Positions 26,980 to 34,539 of a stretch of 64,000 nucleotides of DNA are shown piece after piece (position 1 is the first letter of the stretch; the number at the start of each line of letters is the position of its first letter). This DNA comes from Haloarcula salina (GTDB lineage Archaea; Halobacteriota; Halobacteria; Halobacteriales; Haloarculaceae), in contig NZ_WRXL01000001.1 in the NCBI RefSeq assembly GCF_010119195.1, forward strand, positions 806,001-870,000. The letters are read 5' to 3'. Under the pieces are notes generated by a model that had not been told where the DNA came from, made no database searches, and saw only the letters and a list, made by a program, of their open reading frames with translations. A program made the position numbers and the translations under genes.

Positions 26980-28558
26980 CCGGCGCTACCGGCGGCAGGT
27001 CGCGCCGGCCGACGCCGCGCCCGAACTGGTGGACGACGAGCGAACCGGTGCTACTCCGGGCCGCGGCGACCTTCGACTGGTGACCGACGGCGGCGAACCG
27101 ATGCCCGGTGTCCCGGACGACGGGACCGACGGTTGCGGCTGTGGGGACTCGTGTGGCTGTGGCGGTGGCGAGAGCGGGCGAGACGGCGAGCGGCGCGCTC
27201 GACCGGACGGCGGCACCGGCGCGGCCAACGTCGAGCCGGACGGGACGCTCAAGCCGATCCAGTTCACCGAGCCCGCGTCGGGGACCAGTCAGGACGTGGA
27301 GAGCGGGCCGCCGGACGAGCGCGTCGGCGTGCCCGAGGGCGTCGACCTCGACACGCCCGGTTACGGCATCCGCGCGGAGATGAGCGACATCGAGGAGCCC
27401 GACGGGAAGACGTGGTTCATGGAACTGGACGAAGCGGTGATACAGGCCGACCGCTGCATCCAGTGTGGGACCTGCGTCGCGGCCTGCCCGAGCGACTCCA
27501 TCGGCGTCGGCGAGGACGACCTGCCGGAACTCGTGAAGATGTGTACGGGCTGTTCGCTGTGCTGGGACGTGTGCCCGCGCGGCGGCCTCCGGTACGAACG
27601 GCAGTGGAAGATCACCGGCGGCGACGACAACGTCTCGGGCGCGGGCGACCCCATCACGGAGTTCTCCGCGAAAGTCGAGGACGACTGGCGCGAGAACGCT
27701 CAGGACGGCGGTCTCGTGACCTCGGTCCTGTGTCACCTGCTCGAAGCCGGGGAAATCGACGGCGCACTCATCGCGACCGAGAGCGACGACGCCGAGTGGA
27801 AGGCCGAATCGTTCCTCGCCACCACCCCGGCGGAGTGCATCGAGAACGCCGGCAGCTTCTACAACCAGACGCTCGCGCTCGGGAACCTGGACCTCGAACG
27901 GTGGGCGCACAAGCTCGACGTTCCCCTCGCCGATGCCTCGCTCGCGCTCGTGGGCACGCCCTGCGAGATCGAAGGAATCCGCGCCCTGCAGGACTTCGAC
28001 TGGGACTACGCCGCCCAGGAGGACGGCGTCCGCGCGGTCGACTACACCATCGCGCTGATGTGCACGAAGAACTTCAACTACTACTCGCTCGTCGGCGAAC
28101 TCATCGAGGAAGAGCGCGGCATCGACCGGTCCGACATCGGCAAGATGGACGTGCTCCACGGGAAGCTGATGGTCTACGGCGAAGACGGCGAGATGCTGCT
28201 GGAGGAGGACGTCGAGGCGTTCCACGACGCCGCGCTCAAGGGGTGTGACGAGTGCGCCGACTTCACCGGCTACTGCGCAGACCTCACTGTCGGGTCGGTC
28301 GGCTCCAGCGACGAGTACTCCTCGGTCATCGTCCGCACCGAGCGAGGACTGCGTGCGTGGGAACTGACGGAACCGGACCTCGACTACCACGATCTCGAAG
28401 ACCGCTCGGCGATCGGAAAGCTCCAGGGCTGGGACAAGAAGAAGGCCTTCGACTCGCTGCAGCGACCCTTCGACCCCGACGCACCGCGGTTCATCGACTA
28501 CGCGGACCACGCCGAGAACTACGGAACGACGCGTGCCCCCCACGAGAGCGATCACTGA
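26972..28558 (+). CDS. Ferredoxin-fused coenzyme F420 hydrogenase/dehydrogenase beta-subunit (FrhB-like) protein
   Basis: 528 residues. The N-terminal 145 residues are a disordered linker with a Cys/Gly cluster (GCGCGDSCGCGGG) near 50-65. Two [4Fe-4S] motifs follow: Cys162-165-168-172 (CIQCGTCVAACP) and Cys191-194-197-201 (CTGCSLCWDVCP). From about 230 to the end is the FrhB domain, with LVGTPCEIEGIRALQ, IALMCTKNFNYYSL and KGCDECADFTGYCADLTVGS; the cysteines there suit a further cluster beside flavin and F420. FrhB proteins move hydride from F420H2 to FAD. The 8-base overlap with the sirohaem reductase gene resembles a split version of methanogen Fsr, which is a single FrhB-sulfite reductase chain. 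Confidence 0.86.
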   Translation: MTDRRYRRQVAPADAAPELVDDERTGATPGRGDLRLVTDGGEPMPGVPDDGTDGCGCGDSCGCGGGESGRDGERRARPDGGTGAANVEPDGTLKPIQFTEPASGTSQDVESGPPDERVGVPEGVDLDTPGYGIRAEMSDIEEPDGKTWFMELDEAVIQADRCIQCGTCVAACPSDSIGVGEDDLPELVKMCTGCSLCWDVCPRGGLRYERQWKITGGDDNVSGAGDPITEFSAKVEDDWRENAQDGGLVTSVLCHLLEAGEIDGALIATESDDAEWKAESFLATTPAECIENAGSFYNQTLALGNLDLERWAHKLDVPLADASLALVGTPCEIEGIRALQDFDWDYAAQEDGVRAVDYTIALMCTKNFNYYSLVGELIEEERGIDRSDIGKMDVLHGKLMVYGEDGEMLLEEDVEAFHDAALKGCDECADFTGYCADLTVGSVGSSDEYSSVIVRTERGLRAWELTEPDLDYHDLEDRSAIGKLQGWDKKKAFDSLQRPFDPDAPRFIDYADHAENYGTTRAPHESDH

Positions 28559-28598
28559 GACAGGGGCTGACAGATCAGGGCCGTATCGCGGTTCACAC

Positions 28599-28647
28599 CG
28601 GATTATCCCGTTGTTAAGGCCGGATTCGCCCGTCGCTCGAACGGATT
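28599..28647 (+). promoter_or_regulatory. Three helically phased CGGATT direct repeats
   Basis: CGGATT at 28599-28604, 28621-28626 and 28642-28647, with two further copies at 28846 and 28898. Spacing of 22 and 21 bases places them on one face of the helix, as for cooperative binding of a regulator. Confidence 0.3.
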
Positions 28648-28999
28648 TTGACCGTCAGACGCTCGGGACCGCGGTCGTAAGCCGACCCTGTGACGGCGTT
28701 CCCGTCGCGGGGTGTCCGACTCTTCGACTCCCCATGAGAGCGTTCGGCACAATAGCGGTGTGTGGGATTACCAGTCGGTCCCGATTTCGCGAGCGTCCTC
28801 CCGACTTCGAGCGGAGACGCGACGATCGGACGCGCTCGGGACGAGCGGATTTATCCGACCTGGCGGCGCGATAATCCAGCGTTTCGCGAGTGAACCGCGG
28901 ATTTACTCACAGCCGCCGTGGCAGGGACCCGCGGACTCGGCCGGGACCGGACAGAAGTCGTCCCGTCGTGCCGCGGTGAGCACACAAACCTGACGTAGA

Positions 29000-29038
29000 C
29001 CGCCTCTATCCGCAGATATTCGGCTGAGACAGAGGCGG
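29000..29038. repeat. Inverted repeat CCGCCTCT-N23-AGAGGCGG
   Basis: Perfect eight-base arms around a 23-base loop that itself has CCG/CGG ends (29010-29023). It could be a transcript hairpin or a binding site upstream of the lipoprotein gene. Confidence 0.45.
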
Positions 29039-29110
29039 CTCGTGCGCTCGGAGACCGTTCAGCGGGAGCGACGGCGAAACGTGGTCCGCTCGGTCCATCC
29101 TTAGCAGGTC

Positions 29111-29120
29111 ATTCATAAAC
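29111..29120 (+). promoter_or_regulatory. TATA element of the sequon-repeat lipoprotein
   Basis: ATTCATAAAC is 28-37 bases ahead of the ATG at 29148. Confidence 0.45.
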
Positions 29121-29147
29121 TCCCCCGGTGACGTTCGGGGAAACGCT

Positions 29148-29663
29148 ATGGGAAGCCAGAGCAGTACACGACGGAACGTCATCAAACTCGCGGGCGGGGC
29201 GCTCGTCGCCCTCGCCGGCTGTAGCGACAGCGGCAGTAGCGGGACCCCGACCGAGGGCGGCGGTGCCGAGGGCCCGGGGACGGGAACCGAATCGGGCATG
29301 GATGAGACCGAATCGGGCATGGGCGAGACCACCGAGACCGAATCCGGTATGGGCGAGTCCACCGAGACCGAGTCGGAGATGGACGCGACCACTGAAACCG
29401 ACACGGAGCTGACCAACGAGACCGACACCGGTGCGACGACCGAGACCGGGATGTCTGGCAACGAGACGTCGCTCGGCAACGAAACCGGGACGGCCGGTAA
29501 CGAGACGTCGCTCGGCAACGAAACCGGGACGGCCGGCAACGAGACGTCGCTCGGCAACGAGACGACGCTGGGTAACGAAACCGCCACGCCCGGTAACGAA
29601 ACCGCGCTCGGTAACGAGACGGCCACGCCGGGCAACGAGACGGCGACCGAGACCGAAGAGTAA
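29148..29663 (+). CDS. Tat lipoprotein made of Asn-Glu-Thr glycosylation-sequon repeats
   Basis: 171 residues. The twin-arginine signal is STRRNVIKLAGGALVALAG followed by the lipobox Cys. There is no globular domain: residues 27-90 are Glu/Thr/Ser/Gly repeats of the ETESGM-type, and residues about 88-166 contain eleven copies of Asn-Glu-Thr in units such as GNETSLGNETGTA. Asn-X-Thr is the archaeal N-glycosylation sequon, so the mature protein may be a lipid-anchored, densely glycosylated and highly acidic brush at the cell surface. That is inference; it may also be a drifting low-complexity protein. Single gene, own promoter, strong hairpin after the stop. Confidence 0.78.
   Translation: MGSQSSTRRNVIKLAGGALVALAGCSDSGSSGTPTEGGGAEGPGTGTESGMDETESGMGETTETESGMGESTETESEMDATTETDTELTNETDTGATTETGMSGNETSLGNETGTAGNETSLGNETGTAGNETSLGNETTLGNETATPGNETALGNETATPGNETATETEE
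29457..29652 (+). repeat. Minisatellite within the lipoprotein gene (39-base unit, then shorter units)
   Basis: Units at 29457-29495 and 29496-29534 are nearly identical 39-mers coding GNETSLGNETGTA. A third, partial unit starts at 29535, followed by 18-21 base units coding GNETAL and GNETATP. Such arrays change length by slippage or recombination. Confidence 0.75.
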
Positions 29664-29691
29664 CGCCGGAGCCCTACCGACCGCCGTTCGA

Positions 29692-29727
29692 CCCGTCGGG
29701 CCGGGAGCGCTCCCGGCCCCCGACGGG
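29692..29727. terminator. Strong hairpin between convergent genes
   Basis: The core GGCCGGGAGCGCTCCCGGCC (29699-29718) is a perfect 20-base palindrome, extended by CCCGTC/GACGGG arms with a two-base bulge. It sits 30-65 bases after the lipoprotein stop and just before the end of the opposing aldolase gene, the position of a two-way terminator. Confidence 0.55.
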
Positions 29728-29741
29728 GCCGTGTTGCGTTG

Positions 29742-30392
29742 CTATTCTCGGGCGGCTTCGACCGCGGCGACGAACTCCGCCGCCTGCTCGCGGACGCCGT
29801 CCATGTCATCGTTCTCGATGGCCTCGTAGTTGACCAGCGCGGAGCCCGCGCCGACGGCGACCGCGCCTGCGTCGAAGAAGTCGTCGACGTTGTCGGTGGA
29901 GACGCCGCCGGTCGGCATGATCGGCACGTCGCCGAGCGGTCCCTGGATCGCGCCGATGTGGCCCGGGCCGACGGTCTTCGCGGGGAACATCTTCAGGATG
30001 TCCGCGCCGGCCTCCATCGCGTCGGCGGCCTCCGTCGGCGTCATGACGCCGGGGATGACGACGACGCCCTCGCGGTTGCACACGTCGATGACGTCCTCGT
30101 TGAGGTTCGGCGCGAGGACGAACTCCGCGCCGGCCTCGATGACGTTGCGCGCCGCGGCGGCGTCCATGACCGTCCCGGCACCGATGACGGCGTCGGTGTC
30201 GGCGAGCGCCTTGTCGACGGCCGCGATCATGTCCGAACAGCGCTTGGCGTCGGCGGTGAGTTCCAGTGCGGTGACGCCGCCCTCGTGGACGGCCGTCGCC
30301 ACGTCGACCATCTTCTCCTCCGGAATCCCGCGCAGGACCGCCGTGACGCCGCTGTCGACCAGTTTCTGCTGAACCGCTTGCTTGCTCGTCAT
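29742..30392 (-). CDS. 2-dehydro-3-deoxy-phosphogluconate (KDPG/KDPGal) aldolase, class I bacterial type
   Basis: 216 residues from the ATG at 30392 (MTSKQAVQQKLVDSGVTAVL). The Schiff-base lysine is Lys134 in LKMFPAKTVGP and the general acid/base Glu44 lies in ALELTADA, both matching the bacterial Eda family; GAGTV at 71-75 is the phosphate loop. It splits KDPG or its galacto-epimer into pyruvate and glyceraldehyde 3-phosphate. With the galactonate dehydratase at 46.7 kb it would fit galactose or gluconate breakdown. The next gene upstream, a cupin on the same strand, is 49 bases away. Confidence 0.9.
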   Translation of the reverse strand: MTSKQAVQQKLVDSGVTAVLRGIPEEKMVDVATAVHEGGVTALELTADAKRCSDMIAAVDKALADTDAVIGAGTVMDAAAARNVIEAGAEFVLAPNLNEDVIDVCNREGVVVIPGVMTPTEAADAMEAGADILKMFPAKTVGPGHIGAIQGPLGDVPIMPTGGVSTDNVDDFFDAGAVAVGAGSALVNYEAIENDDMDGVREQAAEFVAAVEAARE

Positions 30393-30441
30393 GGGCGCAC
30401 CTGCGACGGGGTGGCCCAAAAGCGTGACTGAAGGCCCCGCC

Positions 30442-30816
30442 CTACTCGTCGGGGTCGTACGGTAGCGCGATGTCGGTCGGCGGCGCGCCGACGCCTAGGA
30501 CCGTCACCGACGCCGCGGCGTCCGCGGGGTTGTACGCGCGATGCGGGCTCTCCGGTTCGGCGACGAACACCTCGCCCGCGGGCACCTCGTACTCGCGCTC
30601 CGGCGTCTCGACGTGGAGCGTCCCGTCGACGACGGAGAACAGTTCCTCGCGGCGCTCGTGGTAGTGGTAGGTCCGGGGCAGTTGCTCGCCGGGAGCCATC
30701 TCGTAGGTGGCGGCGTGGAGCGCGTGGAGTTCGACGGCGTCGGAGATGCCGCGCCGGTCGCAGGGGTAGTCGTCCGTCGCCGGCAACTCGGCGGGGTCGA
30801 TCTGGTGGTAGGCCAT
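30442..30816 (-). CDS. Single-domain cupin
   Basis: 124 residues. The two cupin motifs are visible: HYHERREELFSVVDGTLHVE (about 51-70) with metal-binding histidines and glutamate, and VPAGEVFVAEPESPHRAYN (about 77-95) with the second histidine. Cupins bind metal and often a sugar or small acid; sequence alone does not give the reaction. Position beside KDPG aldolase may point to sugar metabolism. It is separated from the AEC transporter upstream by 40 bases. Confidence 0.83.
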   Translation of the reverse strand: MAYHQIDPAELPATDDYPCDRRGISDAVELHALHAATYEMAPGEQLPRTYHYHERREELFSVVDGTLHVETPEREYEVPAGEVFVAEPESPHRAYNPADAAASVTVLGVGAPPTDIALPYDPDE

Positions 30817-30856
30817 ACCACCGGTGGGGCGGCGGCCGGCAAAAGCGTGGTCACGG

Positions 30857-31765
30857 TCAGGCGAACAGCCAGACGAGGACCGAGAGGGTGCCGATCGAGA
30901 CCACCGTCGACGTGAAGACGTTCAGCGACGCGAAGGCCGCGTCGCCGCCCATCTCGGTGGTGTACACGTACGTCGAGACGGCGGTCGGGGCGCCGAACAT
31001 CACGACGGCTGTCCCGAGCGCGGTGGAACCGACCGGGAGCGAGGAGTACACCAGCCACGCCAGCACCGGCATCCACAGCACCTTGAGCGCGACCACGCTG
31101 GCGGTCTTCTCCACGTGAGAGGCCGGCAGGTCCGTGTCGAGCGAGGCCCCGATGCACAGGAGCGCGAACGGGAGCGCCAGTTCGGCCGGGATAGCGAGCG
31201 CGTCGACGAACGCCCCCGGGACGGGAATGCCGAGGACCGATGCGCCGATTCCCCCGGCGAGCGCGACCAGCACCGGGTTCGTGAGGAGCTTCCGGCACTC
31301 GGCGACGAGCGAGGCGTCGCTCCCGTTGATGCGGACGAGCAGGAACACCGTCACCGGGACGTGCGTGATCGAGCCGATGCCGAGGAGGACGCTCGCGACC
31401 GCCGTGGCGTCGCCGCCCATCGTCTCCGCGACGAGGGGGAGGCCGAGAAAGCCCATGTTGCTGTGGTACGACTGGACGACCGAGACGCTGCGGCGCTCGG
31501 CCGCATCGAGGCGGCGGTGGACGAGCCAGCCGAGGCCGATCGTCACGGCGATGACGACCCAGAAGCCGGCCAGCAGCGACGGCGAGATGATCTCGCGAAG
31601 CGGCTGGCCGTACGTGGACCGGAACACCAGCGCCGGCAGGGCGACGGTGAACACGAGCGTGGTGAGCACGTCCGTGCGACGCTCGGTCAGGAGCCCGAGG
31701 TGGCCGGCGACGACGCCGGCGGCGAGAAACGCGACCATGAACCCCAGTTGCCCGAGCACGCCCAT
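30857..31765 (-). CDS. AEC (auxin efflux carrier) family permease
   Basis: 302 residues with about ten membrane helices. NSNMGFLGLP-like sequence appears as SYHSNMGFLGLPLVAETMGG (about 105-124) and the second half has VALKVLWMPVLAWLVYSSLP and FGAPTAVSTYVYTTEMGGD, the repeats of the AEC/malonate-type exporters. The family moves small organic anions or amino acids. First gene of a possible AEC-cupin-aldolase run on the minus strand, which would suit transport of a sugar acid. Confidence 0.88.
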   Translation of the reverse strand: MGVLGQLGFMVAFLAAGVVAGHLGLLTERRTDVLTTLVFTVALPALVFRSTYGQPLREIISPSLLAGFWVVIAVTIGLGWLVHRRLDAAERRSVSVVQSYHSNMGFLGLPLVAETMGGDATAVASVLLGIGSITHVPVTVFLLVRINGSDASLVAECRKLLTNPVLVALAGGIGASVLGIPVPGAFVDALAIPAELALPFALLCIGASLDTDLPASHVEKTASVVALKVLWMPVLAWLVYSSLPVGSTALGTAVVMFGAPTAVSTYVYTTEMGGDAAFASLNVFTSTVVSIGTLSVLVWLFA

Positions 31766-31848
31766 ACTGGGGTCCAGACGGGTCCCCCTCTTGACCCTTT
31801 CGTCGGCTGCAGATTTGGCGGGCGACCCGGTCGCGCACGCGACGGCAA

Positions 31849-31857
31849 GCCTTTACC
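31849..31857 (+). promoter_or_regulatory. TATA-like element of ffh
   Basis: GCCTTTACC is 28-36 bases ahead of the ATG at 31885, the form often seen in haloarchaeal translation-related genes. Confidence 0.45.
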
Positions 31858-31884
31858 CGCGCGGTCGCGTACCTCGCCCCAACA

Positions 31885-33291
31885 ATGGTACTCGACGATC
31901 TCGGGAGCTCGCTCCGGGGGACCCTCGACGACCTCCGGGGGAAGTCCCGCCTCTCGGAGGAAGACATCGCGGACATCGTCAAGGAGATCCAGCGGTCGCT
32001 GCTGCAGGCCGACGTGGACGTGGGGCTCGTCCAGGACCTCTCGAACAGCATCGAGTCTCGCGCGCTCGACGAGGAGCCGCCGGCCGGCACGACGCCGCGG
32101 GACTGGGTCCTGCGCATCGTCTACGAGGAACTGGTCGACCTCGTCGGCGAGTCGACCGAGCTTCCGCTGGAAGAACAGACGATCATGCTCGCCGGCCTCT
32201 ACGGGTCGGGGAAGACGACGACGGCCGCGAAGATGGCGTGGTGGTTCTCGACCAAAGGCCTCCGCCCCGCGATCATCCAGACCGACACCGACCGCCCCGG
32301 CGCGTACGACCAGGCCAAGGAGATGGCCGAGCGCGCAGAGGTGGAGTTCTACGGCGACCCGGACGAGGACGACCCGGTGAAGATCGCTCGCGAGGGGCTC
32401 GCCGCGACCGAGAGCGCCGACGTGCGCATCGTCGACACGGCCGGCCGCGACGGCCTGAACGAGGAGCTCATCGAGCAGATCGAGCGCATCGAGCGGGAGG
32501 TCCAGCCCGACCGGAACCTCCTGGTGCTCGACGCCGCGATGGGCCAGAGCGCGAAGAGTCAGGCCGCGGACTTCGAGGCGGCCATCGGCATCGACGGCGT
32601 CGTCATCACGAAACTCGACGGGACGGCGAAAGGTGGCGGGGCGCTCGCCGCCGTCAACGAGACGGACTCGACCATCGCCTTCCTCGGGGCCGGGGAGACC
32701 GTCAAGGACATCGAGCGCTTCGAGCCGTCCGGGTTCATCTCCCGACTGCTCGGCATGGGCGACCTCAAACAGCTCACCGAGCGCGTCGAACGCGCGATGG
32801 AGGAGACCCAGGAGGGCGACGACGAGGACTGGGACCCCGAGGACATGCTGGAGGGGCAGTTCACCCTCAAGGACATGCGCAAGCAGATGGAGACGATGAA
32901 CAACATGGGGCCGCTCGACCAGGTGATGGACATGATTCCCGGGCTGGGCGGCGGCCTCATGGATCAGCTCCCGGACGACGCGATGGACGTGACCCAGGAG
33001 CGGATGCGCGACTTCGACGTCATCATGGACTCGATGACCGAGGAGGAACTGGAGAACCCCCGCGTCGTCGGCCAGTCCCGGACCGAGCGGATCTGCCGCG
33101 GCTCGGGCAAACCCGAGGAGCGCGTGCGCGAACTCCTCCAGCAGCACAAGCAGATGGACCAGATGTTGAAGCAGTTCCAGGGCATGGGCGACGGCGACAT
33201 GGAGCGGATGATGAAGCAGATGCAACAGGGCGGCGGTGGCGGCGGCATGGGCGGCATGGGCGGCGGCGGGATGGGTCCGTTCGGCGACTGA
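31885..33291 (+). CDS. ffh: Signal recognition particle 54 kDa protein Ffh
   Basis: 468 residues. The N domain (1-90) leads into the G domain with Walker [41 protein letters not shown] and [14 protein letters not shown]. The linker and methionine-rich M domain follow (about 295-445), including RICRGSG-type RNA-binding sequence, then a Gly/Met tail [14 protein letters not shown]. It binds SRP RNA and signal sequences and works with FtsY (23.8 kb). No SRP RNA gene is seen in this window. Confidence 0.97.
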   Translation: MVLDDLGSSLRGTLDDLRGKSRLSEEDIADIVKEIQRSLLQADVDVGLVQDLSNSIESRALDEEPPAGTTPRDWVLRIVYEELVDLVGESTELPLEEQTIMLAGLYGSGKTTTAAKMAWWFSTKGLRPAIIQTDTDRPGAYDQAKEMAERAEVEFYGDPDEDDPVKIAREGLAATESADVRIVDTAGRDGLNEELIEQIERIEREVQPDRNLLVLDAAMGQSAKSQAADFEAAIGIDGVVITKLDGTAKGGGALAAVNETDSTIAFLGAGETVKDIERFEPSGFISRLLGMGDLKQLTERVERAMEETQEGDDEDWDPEDMLEGQFTLKDMRKQMETMNNMGPLDQVMDMIPGLGGGLMDQLPDDAMDVTQERMRDFDVIMDSMTEEELENPRVVGQSRTERICRGSGKPEERVRELLQQHKQMDQMLKQFQGMGDGDMERMMKQMQQGGGGGGMGGMGGGGMGPFGD

Positions 33292-33431
33292 GGCGGCGCA
33301 ACTGGTTTCCAGAGCGACAATTTTCCCGAAAATAACGGGGGTGAACGTGTTCGCAGCGACATCTATCACGTTCGATGGGGCGAGATACGGACCAGAACTA
33401 AGGTGTGGCCACTCGTACCGAGTGAGCGAGC

Positions 33432-33830
33432 ATGTACGAAATCGTTGCCGGCATCGACAAGAGCGAGGACCGTGGGCGTGCGATCGCGGAATCGATCACC
33501 GAGATGCCACTCGATCACGGCGAGGTTCGGGTGACGCTGTTGCACGACTTCCAGGACAACCCCGAGGGAGCGTCCGTCGACCAGGTGGCGTCCGTTCGCC
33601 ACGCCAGGAAGATCCTCGAGGAGGTCGGCATCGAGGTGGTGCTCGAAGAGTCGAGCGGCGAGCCGGCGGACGCCATCCTCCGGCTGGCCGACGAACAGGA
33701 CGCAGAGATGATCGTGGTCGCCGGGCGCAAACGGACGCCGACCGGGAAGGTGCTGTTCGGCAGCGTCACCCAGAGCGTGATTCTCGGGACGGACCGGCCG
33801 GTGCTGGTCTGTAGCGGCGACGAGAACTGA
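33432..33830 (+). CDS. Universal stress protein UspA family
   Basis: 132 residues, one Usp domain starting MYEIVAGIDKSEDRGRAIAE. The ATP-binding signature near the end reads AGRKRTPTGKVLFGSVTQSV, close to the G-2x-G-9x-G-S consensus, so nucleotide binding is plausible. Soluble. It lies alone, with 140 bases to ffh and 24 bases from the end of the opposing thioredoxin-like gene. Confidence 0.9.
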   Translation: MYEIVAGIDKSEDRGRAIAESITEMPLDHGEVRVTLLHDFQDNPEGASVDQVASVRHARKILEEVGIEVVLEESSGEPADAILRLADEQDAEMIVVAGRKRTPTGKVLFGSVTQSVILGTDRPVLVCSGDEN

Positions 33831-33854
33831 GGGAGCGCCGGAGCCGGAATCGGC

Positions 33855-34538
33855 TCAGGAGCCGTACACTTCTTCGACCCGCTCGGCGAGCGCCGCCGGG
33901 TCGGTCCGTCCAGTGATGATCTCCACCGGTTCCCCGTCGTCGAACAGCACGAACGCGGGGGCCGCGTTGACGCCGACCGAGCGGCAGAACTCGGGCGAGC
34001 GCTCGCCCGCGACGCCGCCGACCGGGGTGCCTTCGGGGAAGGCAGCCAGTACCTCGTCCAGCTGGTCTTTCATCGCCTCGCAGGGGTCACAGAACAGCTT
34101 CCAGACGGTGACCACGCAGCGCCGGTGGGAGTCGACGAACGCCTCGTAGCTGTCGTCGTCGAGGTGTTCGACCCCCTCGGGAACCGGCGTCTCCGGGCCG
34201 AGTTCGGTCGCCATCTGGGCCATCGTCGTCAGTTCCTGCAGGGAGTACGACCCCTCGACGTTCGACCGGAGCGTCAGGAACGTGGCGAACTCCTCGCGGG
34301 TGACGCCCAGCTCGTCGACGCGCTCGGCCGCTGCGTCCGGGGAGTCGAGGCCGAACACCTCGGCGACCGACTGGTGGAACTCCGCGTCGGGCATCGTCAC
34401 GTAGGTGTCGTAGTACACCTCGCGGTCGGCCTCGAACGCCTCGGTCGTGCTGACCGCGTCCGTCTCCGCGTCGACGACCACGACGCCCTCCCGTTCGAGC
34501 GCGTCGAGCAGCGCGTCCGGTTGCCGTGTCTCAGCCAT
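33855..34538 (-). CDS. Thioredoxin-domain protein with CDPC motif and N-terminal helical extension
   Basis: 227 residues from the ATG at 34538, one base after the livF stop; a GTG at 34547 would add three residues. The first 125 residues are an acidic, mostly helical domain with no recognised family. From about 128 there is a thioredoxin fold with the active site WKLFCDPCEAMK and the cis-proline region NAAPAFVLFDDGEPVEIITG. CDPC is an unusual dipeptide between the cysteines. Coupling to the ABC operon is odd for a redox protein; it may be expressed with it by chance or act on a stress connected to the transporter. Confidence 0.8.
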   Translation of the reverse strand: MAETRQPDALLDALEREGVVVVDAETDAVSTTEAFEADREVYYDTYVTMPDAEFHQSVAEVFGLDSPDAAAERVDELGVTREEFATFLTLRSNVEGSYSLQELTTMAQMATELGPETPVPEGVEHLDDDSYEAFVDSHRRCVVTVWKLFCDPCEAMKDQLDEVLAAFPEGTPVGGVAGERSPEFCRSVGVNAAPAFVLFDDGEPVEIITGRTDPAALAERVEEVYGS

Positions 34539-34539
34539 T

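Larger units (their letters stand above)
28559..29147. other. Long non-coding region with CGGATT repeats and a stem-loop
   Basis: The only gene-free stretch longer than about 320 bases. Short open frames in it do not look coding. CGGATT occurs five times in one orientation: 28599, 28621, 28642, 28846 and 28898. The first three are 22 and 21 bases apart, two helical turns. An eight-base inverted repeat lies at 29000-29038. A TATA element for the next gene is at 29111. No tRNA or known RNA could be recognised. Confidence 0.5.

Noticed and set aside
28680-28732. A sequence ending TCTTCGACTCCCC that looks like a tRNA T-arm
   Set aside because: The stem has only about four pairs and no anticodon or acceptor stem can be built around it.
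28533-28993. Short plus-strand frames in the gap after the FrhB-like gene
   Set aside because: Composition is unlike neighbouring genes, no promoter or motif is seen, and they overlap the repeat and stem-loop elements.
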